A stretch of DNA of 64,000 bases from RUG12519 sp045649685. GTDB taxonomy: Bacteria; Bacillota; Clostridia; Oscillospirales; Ruminococcaceae. Of the stretch, positions 7,651 to 16,624 are shown one piece after another (positions within the stretch are counted from its first letter, which is position 1; every line of letters starts with the position of its first letter). Below the pieces are notes generated by a model. It saw only the letters and a program-made list of their open reading frames with translations, searched no databases and was not told the DNA's origin. A program made the position numbers and the translations under genes. The DNA is taken from the NCBI GenBank assembly GCA_045649685.1, contig JAZRQJ010000011.1, positions 55,257-119,256 on the forward strand, written 5' to 3'.

Positions 7651-8646
7651 GTGAAGAAATTGAAAATAAGTTTAAAAATGATTTTTTTAATAATAATTCC
7701 AGTCGCTATAATATTAGCGTTTGTGCTTAATGATGTTTCTAAAACTGCTAATCCTAGAATTGGAATTTTACAGTTAGTTGAGCACGATGCTTTAGATGAG
7801 GCTAGAAAGGGATTTTTGGATGGTTTGGCTGAGCATGGATTAATTGATGGAGAAAATATTACTATTGATTATGAAAATGCACAAGGAGAACAGTCTAATT
7901 GTTGCTTATTAACAAATAAATTAATAAACAAAAAAACCGATTTAATTTTATCTATTGCTACTCCGGCTGCTCAAGCTTTGGCTAATGCAACTAAAGACAT
8001 TCCAATTTTAGTTACAGCAATAACATCTCCGGAAGCAGCCGGTTTAGTTAAAACTAATGAAAAGCCAAACACTAACGTTACGGGAACATCGGATTTGGCT
8101 CCTGTAAAAAAACAAATAGGATTAATAAAGGATTTAGTGCCATCGGCGAAAAAAATTGGAATTTTGTTTTGTTCAAATGAAGCCAATTCAGAATATCAAG
8201 CTGGTTTAGCCGCTAAAGAGATTGAAAAGTTAGGATTACAGTCACAAATGTTTACTGTTTCTCAATCATCTGAAGTTGCACAAGTTGTTCAAAGTATGGT
8301 TGGAAATGTAGATGCTATATATACTCCAACAGACAATATGATGGCTTCTACTATGCCGACTATATCTAGTATTGCGACGGCAGCAGGCATACCTGTAGTT
8401 TGTGGAGAAACGAATGTTGTTCACAAAGGAGCTATTGGAACATATGGTATGGATTACTATAAGCTTGGGAAATTAACGGCAAATCAAGCTTTTGAAATAT
8501 TGATTAATCATAAGAAACCACAAGACATGCCTATAGAATATTTAGAAGAAAATGATCTTACTTTAAATAGCGACATTATAAACGCGTTAAATATTAAAGT
8601 GCCAGAAAAATTGAGCAAAATTGCTAAATTTGTAAAAACAGAATAA
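7651..8646 (+). CDS. TrpX-type ABC transporter substrate-binding protein
   Basis: A member of the ABC_sub_bind (PF04392, TrpX) family, which binds a small ligand outside the membrane and hands it to the partner permease. The N-terminus has a single hydrophobic segment (MIFLIIIPVAIILAFVL) without a lipobox Cys, so it is probably membrane-anchored or cleaved. The family pattern PRIGILQLVEHDALDEARKG opens the mature part, and ATPAAQALANATKDIPILVT and AIGTYGMDYYKLGKLTA are typical later blocks. It starts at GTG 7651, or more likely TTG 7660, for which GAGGTG is ideally spaced. It is first in an operon with permease and ATPase. Ligands of relatives include tryptophan; the Phe/Tyr-rich leader in front suggests an aromatic amino acid, but this is inference. 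Confidence 0.85.
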   Translation: MKKLKISLKMIFLIIIPVAIILAFVLNDVSKTANPRIGILQLVEHDALDEARKGFLDGLAEHGLIDGENITIDYENAQGEQSNCCLLTNKLINKKTDLILSIATPAAQALANATKDIPILVTAITSPEAAGLVKTNEKPNTNVTGTSDLAPVKKQIGLIKDLVPSAKKIGILFCSNEANSEYQAGLAAKEIEKLGLQSQMFTVSQSSEVAQVVQSMVGNVDAIYTPTDNMMASTMPTISSIATAAGIPVVCGETNVVHKGAIGTYGMDYYKLGKLTANQAFEILINHKKPQDMPIEYLEENDLTLNSDIINALNIKVPEKLSKIAKFVKTE

Positions 8647-8664
8647 TGTAAAGGGGAAATAAAA

Positions 8665-9564
8665 ATGGAAGGTATTTTAACTATGATTGGTGCCACTTCT
8701 CAAGGGTTAATTTGGGGAGTTATGGTTGTTGGATTATATATAACATTTAGAATTTTAGATTTTGCTGACCTTACTGTTGACGGTAGTTTGGCGTTAGGAG
8801 GAAGTGTTAGTGCAATATTAATATACAACGGAGTAAATCCAATATTAAGTCTAATTATTGCAACTTTGGCAGGAATATTAGCAGGATGTATAACCGGAAT
8901 ATTGCATATTAAATTTAAAATTCCAGGAATATTGGCGGGTATTTTAACTATGACAGCGCTATATTCAATAAACATTAGAATAATGGGTAAAGCAAATACT
9001 CCTTTGTTAGGTAAAGAGACCATATTTACAGTTATTAGTGGATGGTTTGATGGCTTTGGAGCAAATTCGAAAATGATATCTGAAATAATATTAGGCTTAA
9101 TAGTATGTGCAATAATTATAGCGATTATGTACTGGTTTTTTGGAACAGAAATGGGATATGCAATTAGAGCTGTTGGAAACAACAAACATATGGTTTGTGC
9201 TATGGGAATAAATGTTGGAATTATGCAGATTATTGCGTTAGCACTTAGTAATGGATTGGTTGCTTTTTCTGGGGCTTTGGTTGCTCAAAATCAAGGATAT
9301 GCTGATATAAATATGGGAGTTGGAACATTGGTTTGTGGTTTGGCGGCAGTTATTATTGGAGAAGCTTTTGTTAAACAGGAATCTAATTTTGCTGTTAAGT
9401 TAATATTTGCTGTCGTGGGATCAGTAATATACAGACTTATAATAGCCTTAGCGCTTCAAATTGGAATGAATCCGAGCGATTTAAAATTATTCACAGCTAT
9501 AATTGTTGCTATCGCTTTAGGGTTGCCTAAAATAATGAAAAGAAAGGAAAAACAACAATGCTAA
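8665..9564 (+). CDS. TrpY-type ABC transporter permease
   Basis: A 299-residue, very hydrophobic membrane protein of the branched-chain-type (LivH/RbsC-like) permease superfamily, with about eight to nine membrane segments. FRILDFADLTVDGSLALGG near the N-terminus and TEMGYAIRAVGNNKHMVCAM in the cytoplasmic loop, the ATPase-contact region, are characteristic of TrpY-family permeases. The start is ATG 8665 after AGGGGA. It lies 18 bases behind the binding-protein gene, and its stop overlaps the start of the ATPase gene by 7 bases, so the three are translated as one unit. It forms the channel for the same, probably aromatic, ligand. Confidence 0.88.
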   Translation: MEGILTMIGATSQGLIWGVMVVGLYITFRILDFADLTVDGSLALGGSVSAILIYNGVNPILSLIIATLAGILAGCITGILHIKFKIPGILAGILTMTALYSINIRIMGKANTPLLGKETIFTVISGWFDGFGANSKMISEIILGLIVCAIIIAIMYWFFGTEMGYAIRAVGNNKHMVCAMGINVGIMQIIALALSNGLVAFSGALVAQNQGYADINMGVGTLVCGLAAVIIGEAFVKQESNFAVKLIFAVVGSVIYRLIIALALQIGMNPSDLKLFTAIIVAIALGLPKIMKRKEKQQC

Positions 9565-10325
9565 GATTACAAAAAGTCTCTAAGATATTTAACAAAAATA
9601 CTGTAAATGAGAAAGTTATATTTGACAAATTTGATTTTACCATAGAAGAAGGAGAATTTGTTGTTATAATTGGATCTAATGGTTCTGGTAAGTCTACACT
9701 AATGAATTTGATTTCTGGTAAAACGGCAGCAGATAGTGGAAAAATTCTAATTGATGGTGTTGATGTTTCAAATCAATTGGAGCATGTTAGAGCTAAACAG
9801 GTTGGAAGGGTGTTTCAAGACCCTCTTATGGGAACTGCTTCTAATATGAGAATTTATGAAAATTTGGCTATGGCAAGCAGAAAAGGACAAAAATTTGGGT
9901 TGAAGTGGTGTATATCCAAGAAAGATATTGATAGATATAGAGATATGGTTAAAAGTTTGGGTCTTGGCTTGGAAAACCATTTAAACACAAAAGTAGGTCT
10001 TTTGTCGGGTGGACAAAGGCAGGCGCTTACACTATTAATGGCAACTATGCAAAAACCTAGAATTTTATTGTTGGACGAACATACATCTGCGTTAGATCCT
10101 AAAACAGCAGGTATAGTTCTTGATCATACGGAAAAAATAATCAAAGAAAATAACTTAACAACGTTAATGATAACTCACAACATGAATGATGCAATTAGAC
10201 TTGGAACTCGTTTGGTTATGTTGTCTGGGGGTAAGGTGATTTTTGACGCTAAAGGAGAAGAAAAGAAAAATTTAACTCCTGAAATTTTGCTCAGAAAATT
10301 TTCTGAAGTAGAGCATTGCATATAG
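9558..10325 (+). CDS. TrpZ-type ABC transporter ATP-binding protein
   Basis: A 255-residue ABC ATPase that powers the importer. Walker A is GSNGSGKST (about residue 40), the Q-loop lies in VGRVFQDPLMGT, the signature is LSGGQRQAL, Walker B is RILLLDEHTSALDP and the switch His is in MITHNMNDA. A His follows the Walker B Glu (DEHTSALDP), as in many TrpZ-like ATPases. The ATG overlaps the permease stop. A strong terminator at 10340 closes the operon. Confidence 0.9.
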   Translation: MLRLQKVSKIFNKNTVNEKVIFDKFDFTIEEGEFVVIIGSNGSGKSTLMNLISGKTAADSGKILIDGVDVSNQLEHVRAKQVGRVFQDPLMGTASNMRIYENLAMASRKGQKFGLKWCISKKDIDRYRDMVKSLGLGLENHLNTKVGLLSGGQRQALTLLMATMQKPRILLLDEHTSALDPKTAGIVLDHTEKIIKENNLTTLMITHNMNDAIRLGTRLVMLSGGKVIFDAKGEEKKNLTPEILLRKFSEVEHCI

Positions 10326-10339
10326 AATATATAGATTAG

Positions 10340-10376
10340 GAAGCATCATACTTCAATATGGTGCTTCTTTATTTTT
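10340..10376 (+). terminator. Rho-independent terminator of the TrpXYZ-type operon
   Basis: GAAGCATCATA (10340-10350) pairs with TATGGTGCTTC (10357-10367) and TTTATTTTT follows. Confidence 0.85.
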
Positions 10377-10581
10377 GAGGATAAAATATATTGCTTATAA
10401 TTTTATTATGGTTTATAATAAGACTAAGTATAATTTTGATTTATCATACGGGTGTATTTTTAGAATAAATATGTATAGTTAATTTTTAGGTTGTTTAATT
10501 TGAATATTTTTTGTTAGTTGGATTTCGCAGAAAATGGATATAATATAGGTTATAGCTTTTTGACTTGTGGGAGCTGATGAT

Positions 10582-13248
10582 ATGAAATTTGTTGGGTTAA
10601 ATAATAATGAGATAGATGAATCTAGAAAAAAATTTGGGTCTAATGAAATTCCTGACTCTAAGCCGACGACTTTTTGGAACGAATTTAAACAGTCGTTTAA
10701 AGACCCTATGATTAGAATTTTGCTTGTAATAGTTTGTATAATGACTTTTATGTTCTTTTGTGGACAAGCTAAAATTTATGAGCCAATTGGAACTTTATTG
10801 GCTGTTATTATTGTTGCGGTAGTTACTGCCAAAACTAGCGTTTCTAGCGATTCAAAATATAGAGAATTGAAGAAAAAAACAAAAAAAGATGTTTGTAAGG
10901 TATATAGATGTGGCGAAGTATGTGTCGTTAATTTTGATGATGTTGTGGTGAGTGACAAGGTTATCGTTCAGTCGGGAGATAAAATTCCAGCAGATGGAGT
11001 TTTGATAGATGGGAATGTAAAGGTTAATAATTCAGTTTTAAACGGAGAAGTTGAAGTTTGTGAAAAATTTTCAACTTGTGCGAATATAGAATTTCCAGAT
11101 ACTATGACGGGTGATATTTTTGTAGATAGAAATTTTTTATTTCGTGGGGCTGTTGTTGTAGATGGAGAAGGTGTTTTGGATGTCAAAAAAGTTGGAATCA
11201 ACACAATAATGGGGAAAATGGCTGAAGAAATGCAAGAAGACGAACCCGATTCTCCTTTGCAAGTAAAACTTAAAAATTTAGCTCATCAAATATCTAGGTT
11301 TGGATATGTTGCTGCGTGTGTTATTGTTGTTCTATATATGGCATATTTTGTGATTAGTGCAGGGGGATTTAGTAATTATATTGCGGCAGGCTTAGATAAG
11401 GTTTTTATGAATTTATTGGAGTCAATATCGTTGGCCATATTAGTTCTTGTTTGTGCGGTTCCAGAGGGATTGCCACTTATGATTTCACTTGTTTTAATGC
11501 AAAATACAAGCACTATGTTAGATCACAATGTTTTGGTTAGAAAGGCAATTGGAATTGAAACTGCTGGATCTTTGAACATTTTATTTAGTGATAAAACAGG
11601 AACCATAACTAAAGGACAGCTCGAAGTTGTTGAGTTTTTAACTGGAGATGGCAAAAATATTTCTATTACAGAAATTTCAAATTATTCTGACTTGAAATTT
11701 CTTTTAGATTTGGCTATTGGAAAAAATACATCGTCTATGTTTGATGAAAAGCATAGAGTTATTGGTGGTAATGTAACAGATCAGGCTGTTACTAGATTTT
11801 TAGGAGAAGATGCTTATAATGATGTAAATTCTAATGAAAGATATACTGTCTCAAATATGCAAAGATTTAATTCAACCAATAAATTTAGTCAGGTTGAAAT
11901 AGGCAATCTAAATAAAGTGTTTTATAAAGGTGCTCCAGAAAAATTATTATTTTCATCAAAAAAATGTTTGGCATCTGATGGCAGGGTAATTGAGATGTCG
12001 TTAGATAAAGTAAATGATAAACTTAATAGCTATGCTTCTAAAGCTATGAGAGTTTTAGCACTGGGATATTCTGAAAAAGCTTATCAAAAAGATGTTATTA
12101 ATGATGATTTAGTGATTATTGGCTTTTTAGTTATAAGAGATGAGGTTAGGCAGGAAGCAAAAACTGCAATATCTGAAGTAAAAAAAGCTGGAATTCAAGT
12201 GGTTATGATTACTGGAGATAGATTAGAAACGGCTGTTGAAATAGCAAAAGATGCGGGATTAATTGAGAGCAATAATGACTTATCATTAACTTCTTCTCAA
12301 TTAAGCAACATGACGGATGATGAAATAAAAGATATAGTTAAAAATATTCGTGTTATAGCTCGGGCTTTGCCGACGGATAAATCAAGAATTGTTCGAATTT
12401 GCCAAGAGATGAATTTGGTTGTTGGAATGACTGGCGATGGAGTTAATGATTCACCAGCACTTAAAAAGGCGGATGTTGGATTTGCAATGGGGAGTGGAAC
12501 AGAAGCTGCTAAAGAAGCTGGAGATATTGTTATACTTGATGATAATTTTTGTTCTATAGAAAATGCAATATTATATGGTAGAACGATATATCATAATATT
12601 TTAAAGTTTTGTAAGTTTCAACTTATATTAAATGTATCGGCAGTTGTGATTAGTGCAATTAGTCCTTTTTTTGGAATAATTGCGCCTTTGAAGGTTGTGC
12701 ATTTTCTGTTTATTAATTTAATTGTTGACAGTTTAGGGGCTATTATGTTTGGTAAAGAGCCTGCACTTAAACAATATATGCAGGAAAAACCAAGGCGTAA
12801 AGATGAAAATATATTATCAAAAGAAATGTTTATTCAAATTTTGGTTGATGCTTTTTGGATTATATTTGTTAGCTATTGTTTTCTTAAAATGCATGTGTTT
12901 AGTATGTTTTTTGAAAATAGCAGTCAGTTAAATAGTGCTTATTTTGCTTTATTTGTTTTATTTGCTTTGTTTAATGGCTTCAATGTTAGATCAGACAAAT
13001 TTGGTGTTTTTTATCGGTTAAGTGAAAATCCTAATTTTTTAAAAGTTTGGTTTACAATTCTGATAATTCAAATATTTATTGTTAATGCTGCAATTTTGCC
13101 AATAGAAAATCTCAAAGTTGTTAGTGAAATGTTTAGTTGTGAGCCGTTTAATATCAAAGGATGGGTCTTAATTGTTTTTCTCGCAGTAACTATAATACCG
13201 GTAGATATTTTTAGAAAATGGTTGTTATATAGGTCAAGAAGAAAATAA
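10582..13248 (+). CDS. Calcium-type P-type ATPase (PMCA/SERCA-like)
   Basis: An 888-residue P2-type cation pump that exports Ca2+ (or a related cation) using ATP. The start is ATG 10582, eight bases after TGGGAG; an upstream in-frame GTG at 10567 overlaps that site. Seen in order: cation_ATPase_N region, the A-domain with LNGEVEV at the position of the usual TGES, membrane helix 4 with VCAVPEGLPL, phosphorylation site SDKTGTITKGQ, nucleotide domain FYKGAPEKLL, hinge MTGDGVNDSPALKKADVGFA, and a C-terminal bundle of about six helices. The Glu needed for dephosphorylation is kept in NGE. Specificity for calcium is inferred from PEGL and overall similarity. The gene stands alone, followed after 61 bases by an unrelated transporter chimera. 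Confidence 0.9.
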   Translation: MKFVGLNNNEIDESRKKFGSNEIPDSKPTTFWNEFKQSFKDPMIRILLVIVCIMTFMFFCGQAKIYEPIGTLLAVIIVAVVTAKTSVSSDSKYRELKKKTKKDVCKVYRCGEVCVVNFDDVVVSDKVIVQSGDKIPADGVLIDGNVKVNNSVLNGEVEVCEKFSTCANIEFPDTMTGDIFVDRNFLFRGAVVVDGEGVLDVKKVGINTIMGKMAEEMQEDEPDSPLQVKLKNLAHQISRFGYVAACVIVVLYMAYFVISAGGFSNYIAAGLDKVFMNLLESISLAILVLVCAVPEGLPLMISLVLMQNTSTMLDHNVLVRKAIGIETAGSLNILFSDKTGTITKGQLEVVEFLTGDGKNISITEISNYSDLKFLLDLAIGKNTSSMFDEKHRVIGGNVTDQAVTRFLGEDAYNDVNSNERYTVSNMQRFNSTNKFSQVEIGNLNKVFYKGAPEKLLFSSKKCLASDGRVIEMSLDKVNDKLNSYASKAMRVLALGYSEKAYQKDVINDDLVIIGFLVIRDEVRQEAKTAISEVKKAGIQVVMITGDRLETAVEIAKDAGLIESNNDLSLTSSQLSNMTDDEIKDIVKNIRVIARALPTDKSRIVRICQEMNLVVGMTGDGVNDSPALKKADVGFAMGSGTEAAKEAGDIVILDDNFCSIENAILYGRTIYHNILKFCKFQLILNVSAVVISAISPFFGIIAPLKVVHFLFINLIVDSLGAIMFGKEPALKQYMQEKPRRKDENILSKEMFIQILVDAFWIIFVSYCFLKMHVFSMFFENSSQLNSAYFALFVLFALFNGFNVRSDKFGVFYRLSENPNFLKVWFTILIIQIFIVNAAILPIENLKVVSEMFSCEPFNIKGWVLIVFLAVTIIPVDIFRKWLLYRSRRK

Positions 13249-13309
13249 ATATAATTATTTAATTGTTTATTTAAAATGTTAAATGAGTGAAGAATTTGGA
13301 GGACATTTA

Positions 13310-16300
13310 ATGGCTAGACAATTAAAAAGAGGACTTGATTGGCTTAAAGAAAAAAAGATTAGGGCTATCGATATTATTTTTGCTATATTGTTATTACTAT
13401 CTTACATAGCCTGTAGTGTGTTTGGTTTTTTTGTAAATTTGGATTTCAATTTTGATGTTAATATAGAGGCAGGATATTTTGCTGTTTTGGACAAAAAAGG
13501 TAATTTTTATGTTGTTGATAGATCACAGGAACGACTTTTGAAAATTCAGAATAATAAAGTTGAGTGGGAAATAACCAATGCTATCAAACAAAAAGTTAAT
13601 CAAATTGAAGATGTTTTTGTAGATGATGATGACAATATATACATTCATGGACTTGATTGGGATGATAGTGGTTTTTTGTTAGACAATGAGTTTATACTTA
13701 AGTATGGACCTGACGGAAAATATATAGATACTATATATACTTTGAGTTATGATGGAGGTGAAAAAGAAGATAAGCCAAGGTTATTTAATTTAAGATGTGT
13801 AGATGGAAATATAGAAGGTGTTAAATTAGATGATAGTGGGTTTGAAACTATTAGGATAGCTAGCAAGAAAGAGGCTACTTTAAAATCTAGATATAATTTT
13901 GATCAAGCAATAACATTTATACAAAGTATTGTTGTGTCTCCAAATACTGACAAAATATATATGGTAGATAAAAGGGGAAAGATACTTTGTGCTGATAAAG
14001 AAGGAATTCATACTTATTATAATTTTAAAGATAAGGCTGTGCCATATGATTTAGTGGTTGGATCTGATGAAACTATTTACTTTACTGATTTACTTTCACG
14101 AGCTGTTAATAAAATATCTGCAAGCAAAGAAATAGAGGAAGTTTTTAGTCAACAGAGTGTATTTAAAGATGTAACGATGGATAAAAATCAGGGATTGGTT
14201 TTGAATACTACTGTAAAGAGTGTGGAATTTGCAGATGGTAGAAAGCAAGATGTTATTTGTTCTGTTTTTGATGTAGGAACGTTATATGCTGTTAAACAAG
14301 ATGGAGAAGTAATATGTAATCAAAAGAGTTTTAGCCCAGAAACTCAATATTTTGCTAAACAAATTTTTAAAATGGTTGCTCCATTTGTTTTTACACTTTG
14401 TTTGCTAACGTTTTCAGTACGGTTAATATTAGTTTTGGTATTTAATAAGTTTAAATTTAAATTGTTGTTTTTAATTGAAACTATAATAATATTAACCACT
14501 ATTGTGGGCGCACTTGTTATATTGCCGATTATAATACCTACGATAACGGATATAAGTACTAGAGGGATGGAAAACCAACTATTATCTGTTGCTGATATAA
14601 CGAGCAAAAGTATTGATGTACAACAATTATCTAATATAAATAAAATATCAGATTTTATGAATGATGATTATAAGGCTGTTTTACACAAAATAAATCTTGC
14701 GACTCTTAGATATAGTAATGATTCAAAATTAATTATGAGTGGGGCAGTAGAAAAATATACTGATGATGTAGCGGTTGCTATTGCATATCCCAATCTTAGA
14801 ATAGGAGCGTACTATCCGTTAAATTATTTTGAAGCGAATGAACTGAAAAAAATTTATGAAACTAAAAAAAGAAGTATAAATAAAGTAGAAATTAGTACAG
14901 GACACTATTTATTAGCAAGATCTCCTGTTTTAAATTCTAAAGGTGAAGTTGTCGCTTGCATTTGTGTTGCAAAAGAGTTAGCGGTAATAGAAAAAACAAT
15001 AGAAGCTGTTGTTGAGCAGGTTGTTATTAATTTGTTAGCATCGATTATTGTGGGAATATTTTGTGTTAATGAGGTAATTGCGTTTGCGGAAAAAAATAAA
15101 GAATATAAACAGAATAAAAAATGCTTAGTTGATGGGAATGTTATTTTTCCATATCATATTTTAAGACTATCAAATGTTGTTTTTAGTATGTCTATAAATA
15201 TGTCATCAGTATTTTTGCCTATGTATATATGGTCATTTTATTCAGCAAAAGTAGGCATTTCAAGAGTTTTTGCCGCAACTATACCACTTTCAATAAATGT
15301 TGCATTTATATTATTAGCATCTACGTTGTCTTTAAATATTTTTGAAAAATTTGGATTTAGGAAAATACTTATTTTTGCAGCTTGTTGTTCATTATCAAGT
15401 AATGTTATTTTGGCAACTACTAATTCTTATTATATAATGGCAATAGCTCTTTTGATGAATGGATTGGGATTTGGATTACTTATTGAATCAAAAAGGAGTT
15501 ACTTGGCTAGTTTAACGTATCGAGAACGATATGATGTGGAAATTTTTTGTGCATCTGGAGAAGGTTCGGGAAAATTTTTTGGAATATTTATGGGTGGTTT
15601 TTTGGCTTCCATTTTAAGTTATAATCAGGTTTTTTGGATGTCAGTGTTTATTGATATTATCGCATTTATTTTTTGTATATATTTTTGTAAAACTTATGTT
15701 GAGTCCAAAATAAATAGTAGTGATAATAAATTAAAAATGGGAACTTTAAAGTTTTTAGTTTCTAGAGAAGTTTTGCCATATATCATTGTAATACCGATGA
15801 TGTGGGGAATTCTTTTAGGATTTGCTGGATATTATATTCCTATATATGGCGCATTAATTGATTTCTATGAAAATGAGACTTCAATAGCTCTTGCACTTGT
15901 AAGTTGTAGTGTTGTGTTTTTTGCTACAAATATCACTAAATTTGCAATTAAGAAATTTAACAAAAATGCGATATATGTTGCTATATTAGTCGCTTTGTTT
16001 GCCATTTTGCTTTTAATTTGTTTTAATCAAGATCATATAAATGTTGGGGTATTTGTTGTAGCATTGTTGATTTTAGGAACTGCTTATAGCTTTGGAACAA
16101 ATGTTGGTAGATATAAATTTTTAACCATGGATATAGTAAAAGAATACGGAGAAAATAGAGCACAAAGTATATATAATTTGTTTGTTGGATTAGGAATGGC
16201 TGCGAGTTCTATATTGTTTGGGTGGATGTTATCTATGGGTATTGTTTCAATTATTTGGAAGTTTGCTTTGGTGTGCGTTATATTGATGGCTATATATAAG

Positions 16301-16333
16301 ATTGTTTTCGACAGAAAAAAAAATAATAATTAA
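13310..16333 (+). CDS. Chimeric membrane protein: beta-propeller-like domain, sensor-like domain and MFS transporter
   Basis: About 1007 residues from ATG 13310 (GGAGGA six bases upstream). Visible parts: a membrane helix at 22-44; an extracytoplasmic region of about 300 residues with repeats such as FAVLDKKGNFYVVDRSQERL, VFVDDDDNIYIHG, DKIYMVDKRGKIL and ETIYFTDLLSRAVNKI, typical of NHL/six-bladed propellers; two helices near 360-415; a second extracytoplasmic domain resembling a Cache-like sensor (ISTGHYLLARSPVLNSKGEV); another helix near 580; then a 12-helix major facilitator domain (MNGLGFGLLIESKRSYLASL, ending FVGLGMAASSILFGW). It may couple sensing of an external ligand to transport. Substrate is unknown. 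Domain calls rest on pattern only. Confidence 0.7.
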   Translation: MARQLKRGLDWLKEKKIRAIDIIFAILLLLSYIACSVFGFFVNLDFNFDVNIEAGYFAVLDKKGNFYVVDRSQERLLKIQNNKVEWEITNAIKQKVNQIEDVFVDDDDNIYIHGLDWDDSGFLLDNEFILKYGPDGKYIDTIYTLSYDGGEKEDKPRLFNLRCVDGNIEGVKLDDSGFETIRIASKKEATLKSRYNFDQAITFIQSIVVSPNTDKIYMVDKRGKILCADKEGIHTYYNFKDKAVPYDLVVGSDETIYFTDLLSRAVNKISASKEIEEVFSQQSVFKDVTMDKNQGLVLNTTVKSVEFADGRKQDVICSVFDVGTLYAVKQDGEVICNQKSFSPETQYFAKQIFKMVAPFVFTLCLLTFSVRLILVLVFNKFKFKLLFLIETIIILTTIVGALVILPIIIPTITDISTRGMENQLLSVADITSKSIDVQQLSNINKISDFMNDDYKAVLHKINLATLRYSNDSKLIMSGAVEKYTDDVAVAIAYPNLRIGAYYPLNYFEANELKKIYETKKRSINKVEISTGHYLLARSPVLNSKGEVVACICVAKELAVIEKTIEAVVEQVVINLLASIIVGIFCVNEVIAFAEKNKEYKQNKKCLVDGNVIFPYHILRLSNVVFSMSINMSSVFLPMYIWSFYSAKVGISRVFAATIPLSINVAFILLASTLSLNIFEKFGFRKILIFAACCSLSSNVILATTNSYYIMAIALLMNGLGFGLLIESKRSYLASLTYRERYDVEIFCASGEGSGKFFGIFMGGFLASILSYNQVFWMSVFIDIIAFIFCIYFCKTYVESKINSSDNKLKMGTLKFLVSREVLPYIIVIPMMWGILLGFAGYYIPIYGALIDFYENETSIALALVSCSVVFFATNITKFAIKKFNKNAIYVAILVALFAILLLICFNQDHINVGVFVVALLILGTAYSFGTNVGRYKFLTMDIVKEYGENRAQSIYNLFVGLGMAASSILFGWMLSMGIVSIIWKFALVCVILMAIYKIVFDRKKNNN

Positions 16334-16342
16334 CACGATCTG

Positions 16343-16372
16343 TTGACATTTGGTTAATGCTAGGTATATACT
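16343..16372 (+). promoter_or_regulatory. Candidate promoter of the Rossmann-fold gene
   Basis: TTGACA (16343-16348) followed by TATATACT (16365-16372): TATATA at 16-base or TATACT at 18-base spacing. It lies about 255 bases before the gene, giving an unusually long leader. Confidence 0.55.
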
Positions 16373-16624
16373 TTTAGGTGCTTGTTTTAATAATACCCAC
16401 GTTTTGTTGAGTTTAATTTATGTTTGAATTATTAAAATTAGATGTTGGACAAAATAGGAATGTATGTTAGCGTTTTTGAATATATGTTATCAAGGAGGTA
16501 AAACGCTGATAGTAATTATTAAACAAAAATTTTTGGTATTGTATGGAGGCGATTGTTTAAACGAATTTGATTAGGACAAGCGATTTATATTTATTTAGCA
16601 TCTAAATGTTTTGGAGGTAAAAAA
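16373..16624 (+). other. Long untranslated leader of the Rossmann-fold gene
   Basis: No coding frame is supported here. AGCGTTTT (16469-16476) can pair with AAAACGCT (16500-16507); the loop contains an orphan AAGGAGG (16492-16498) that no start codon follows. I do not recognise a known riboswitch. GGAGG at the 3' end serves the gene at 16625. Confidence 0.4.
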
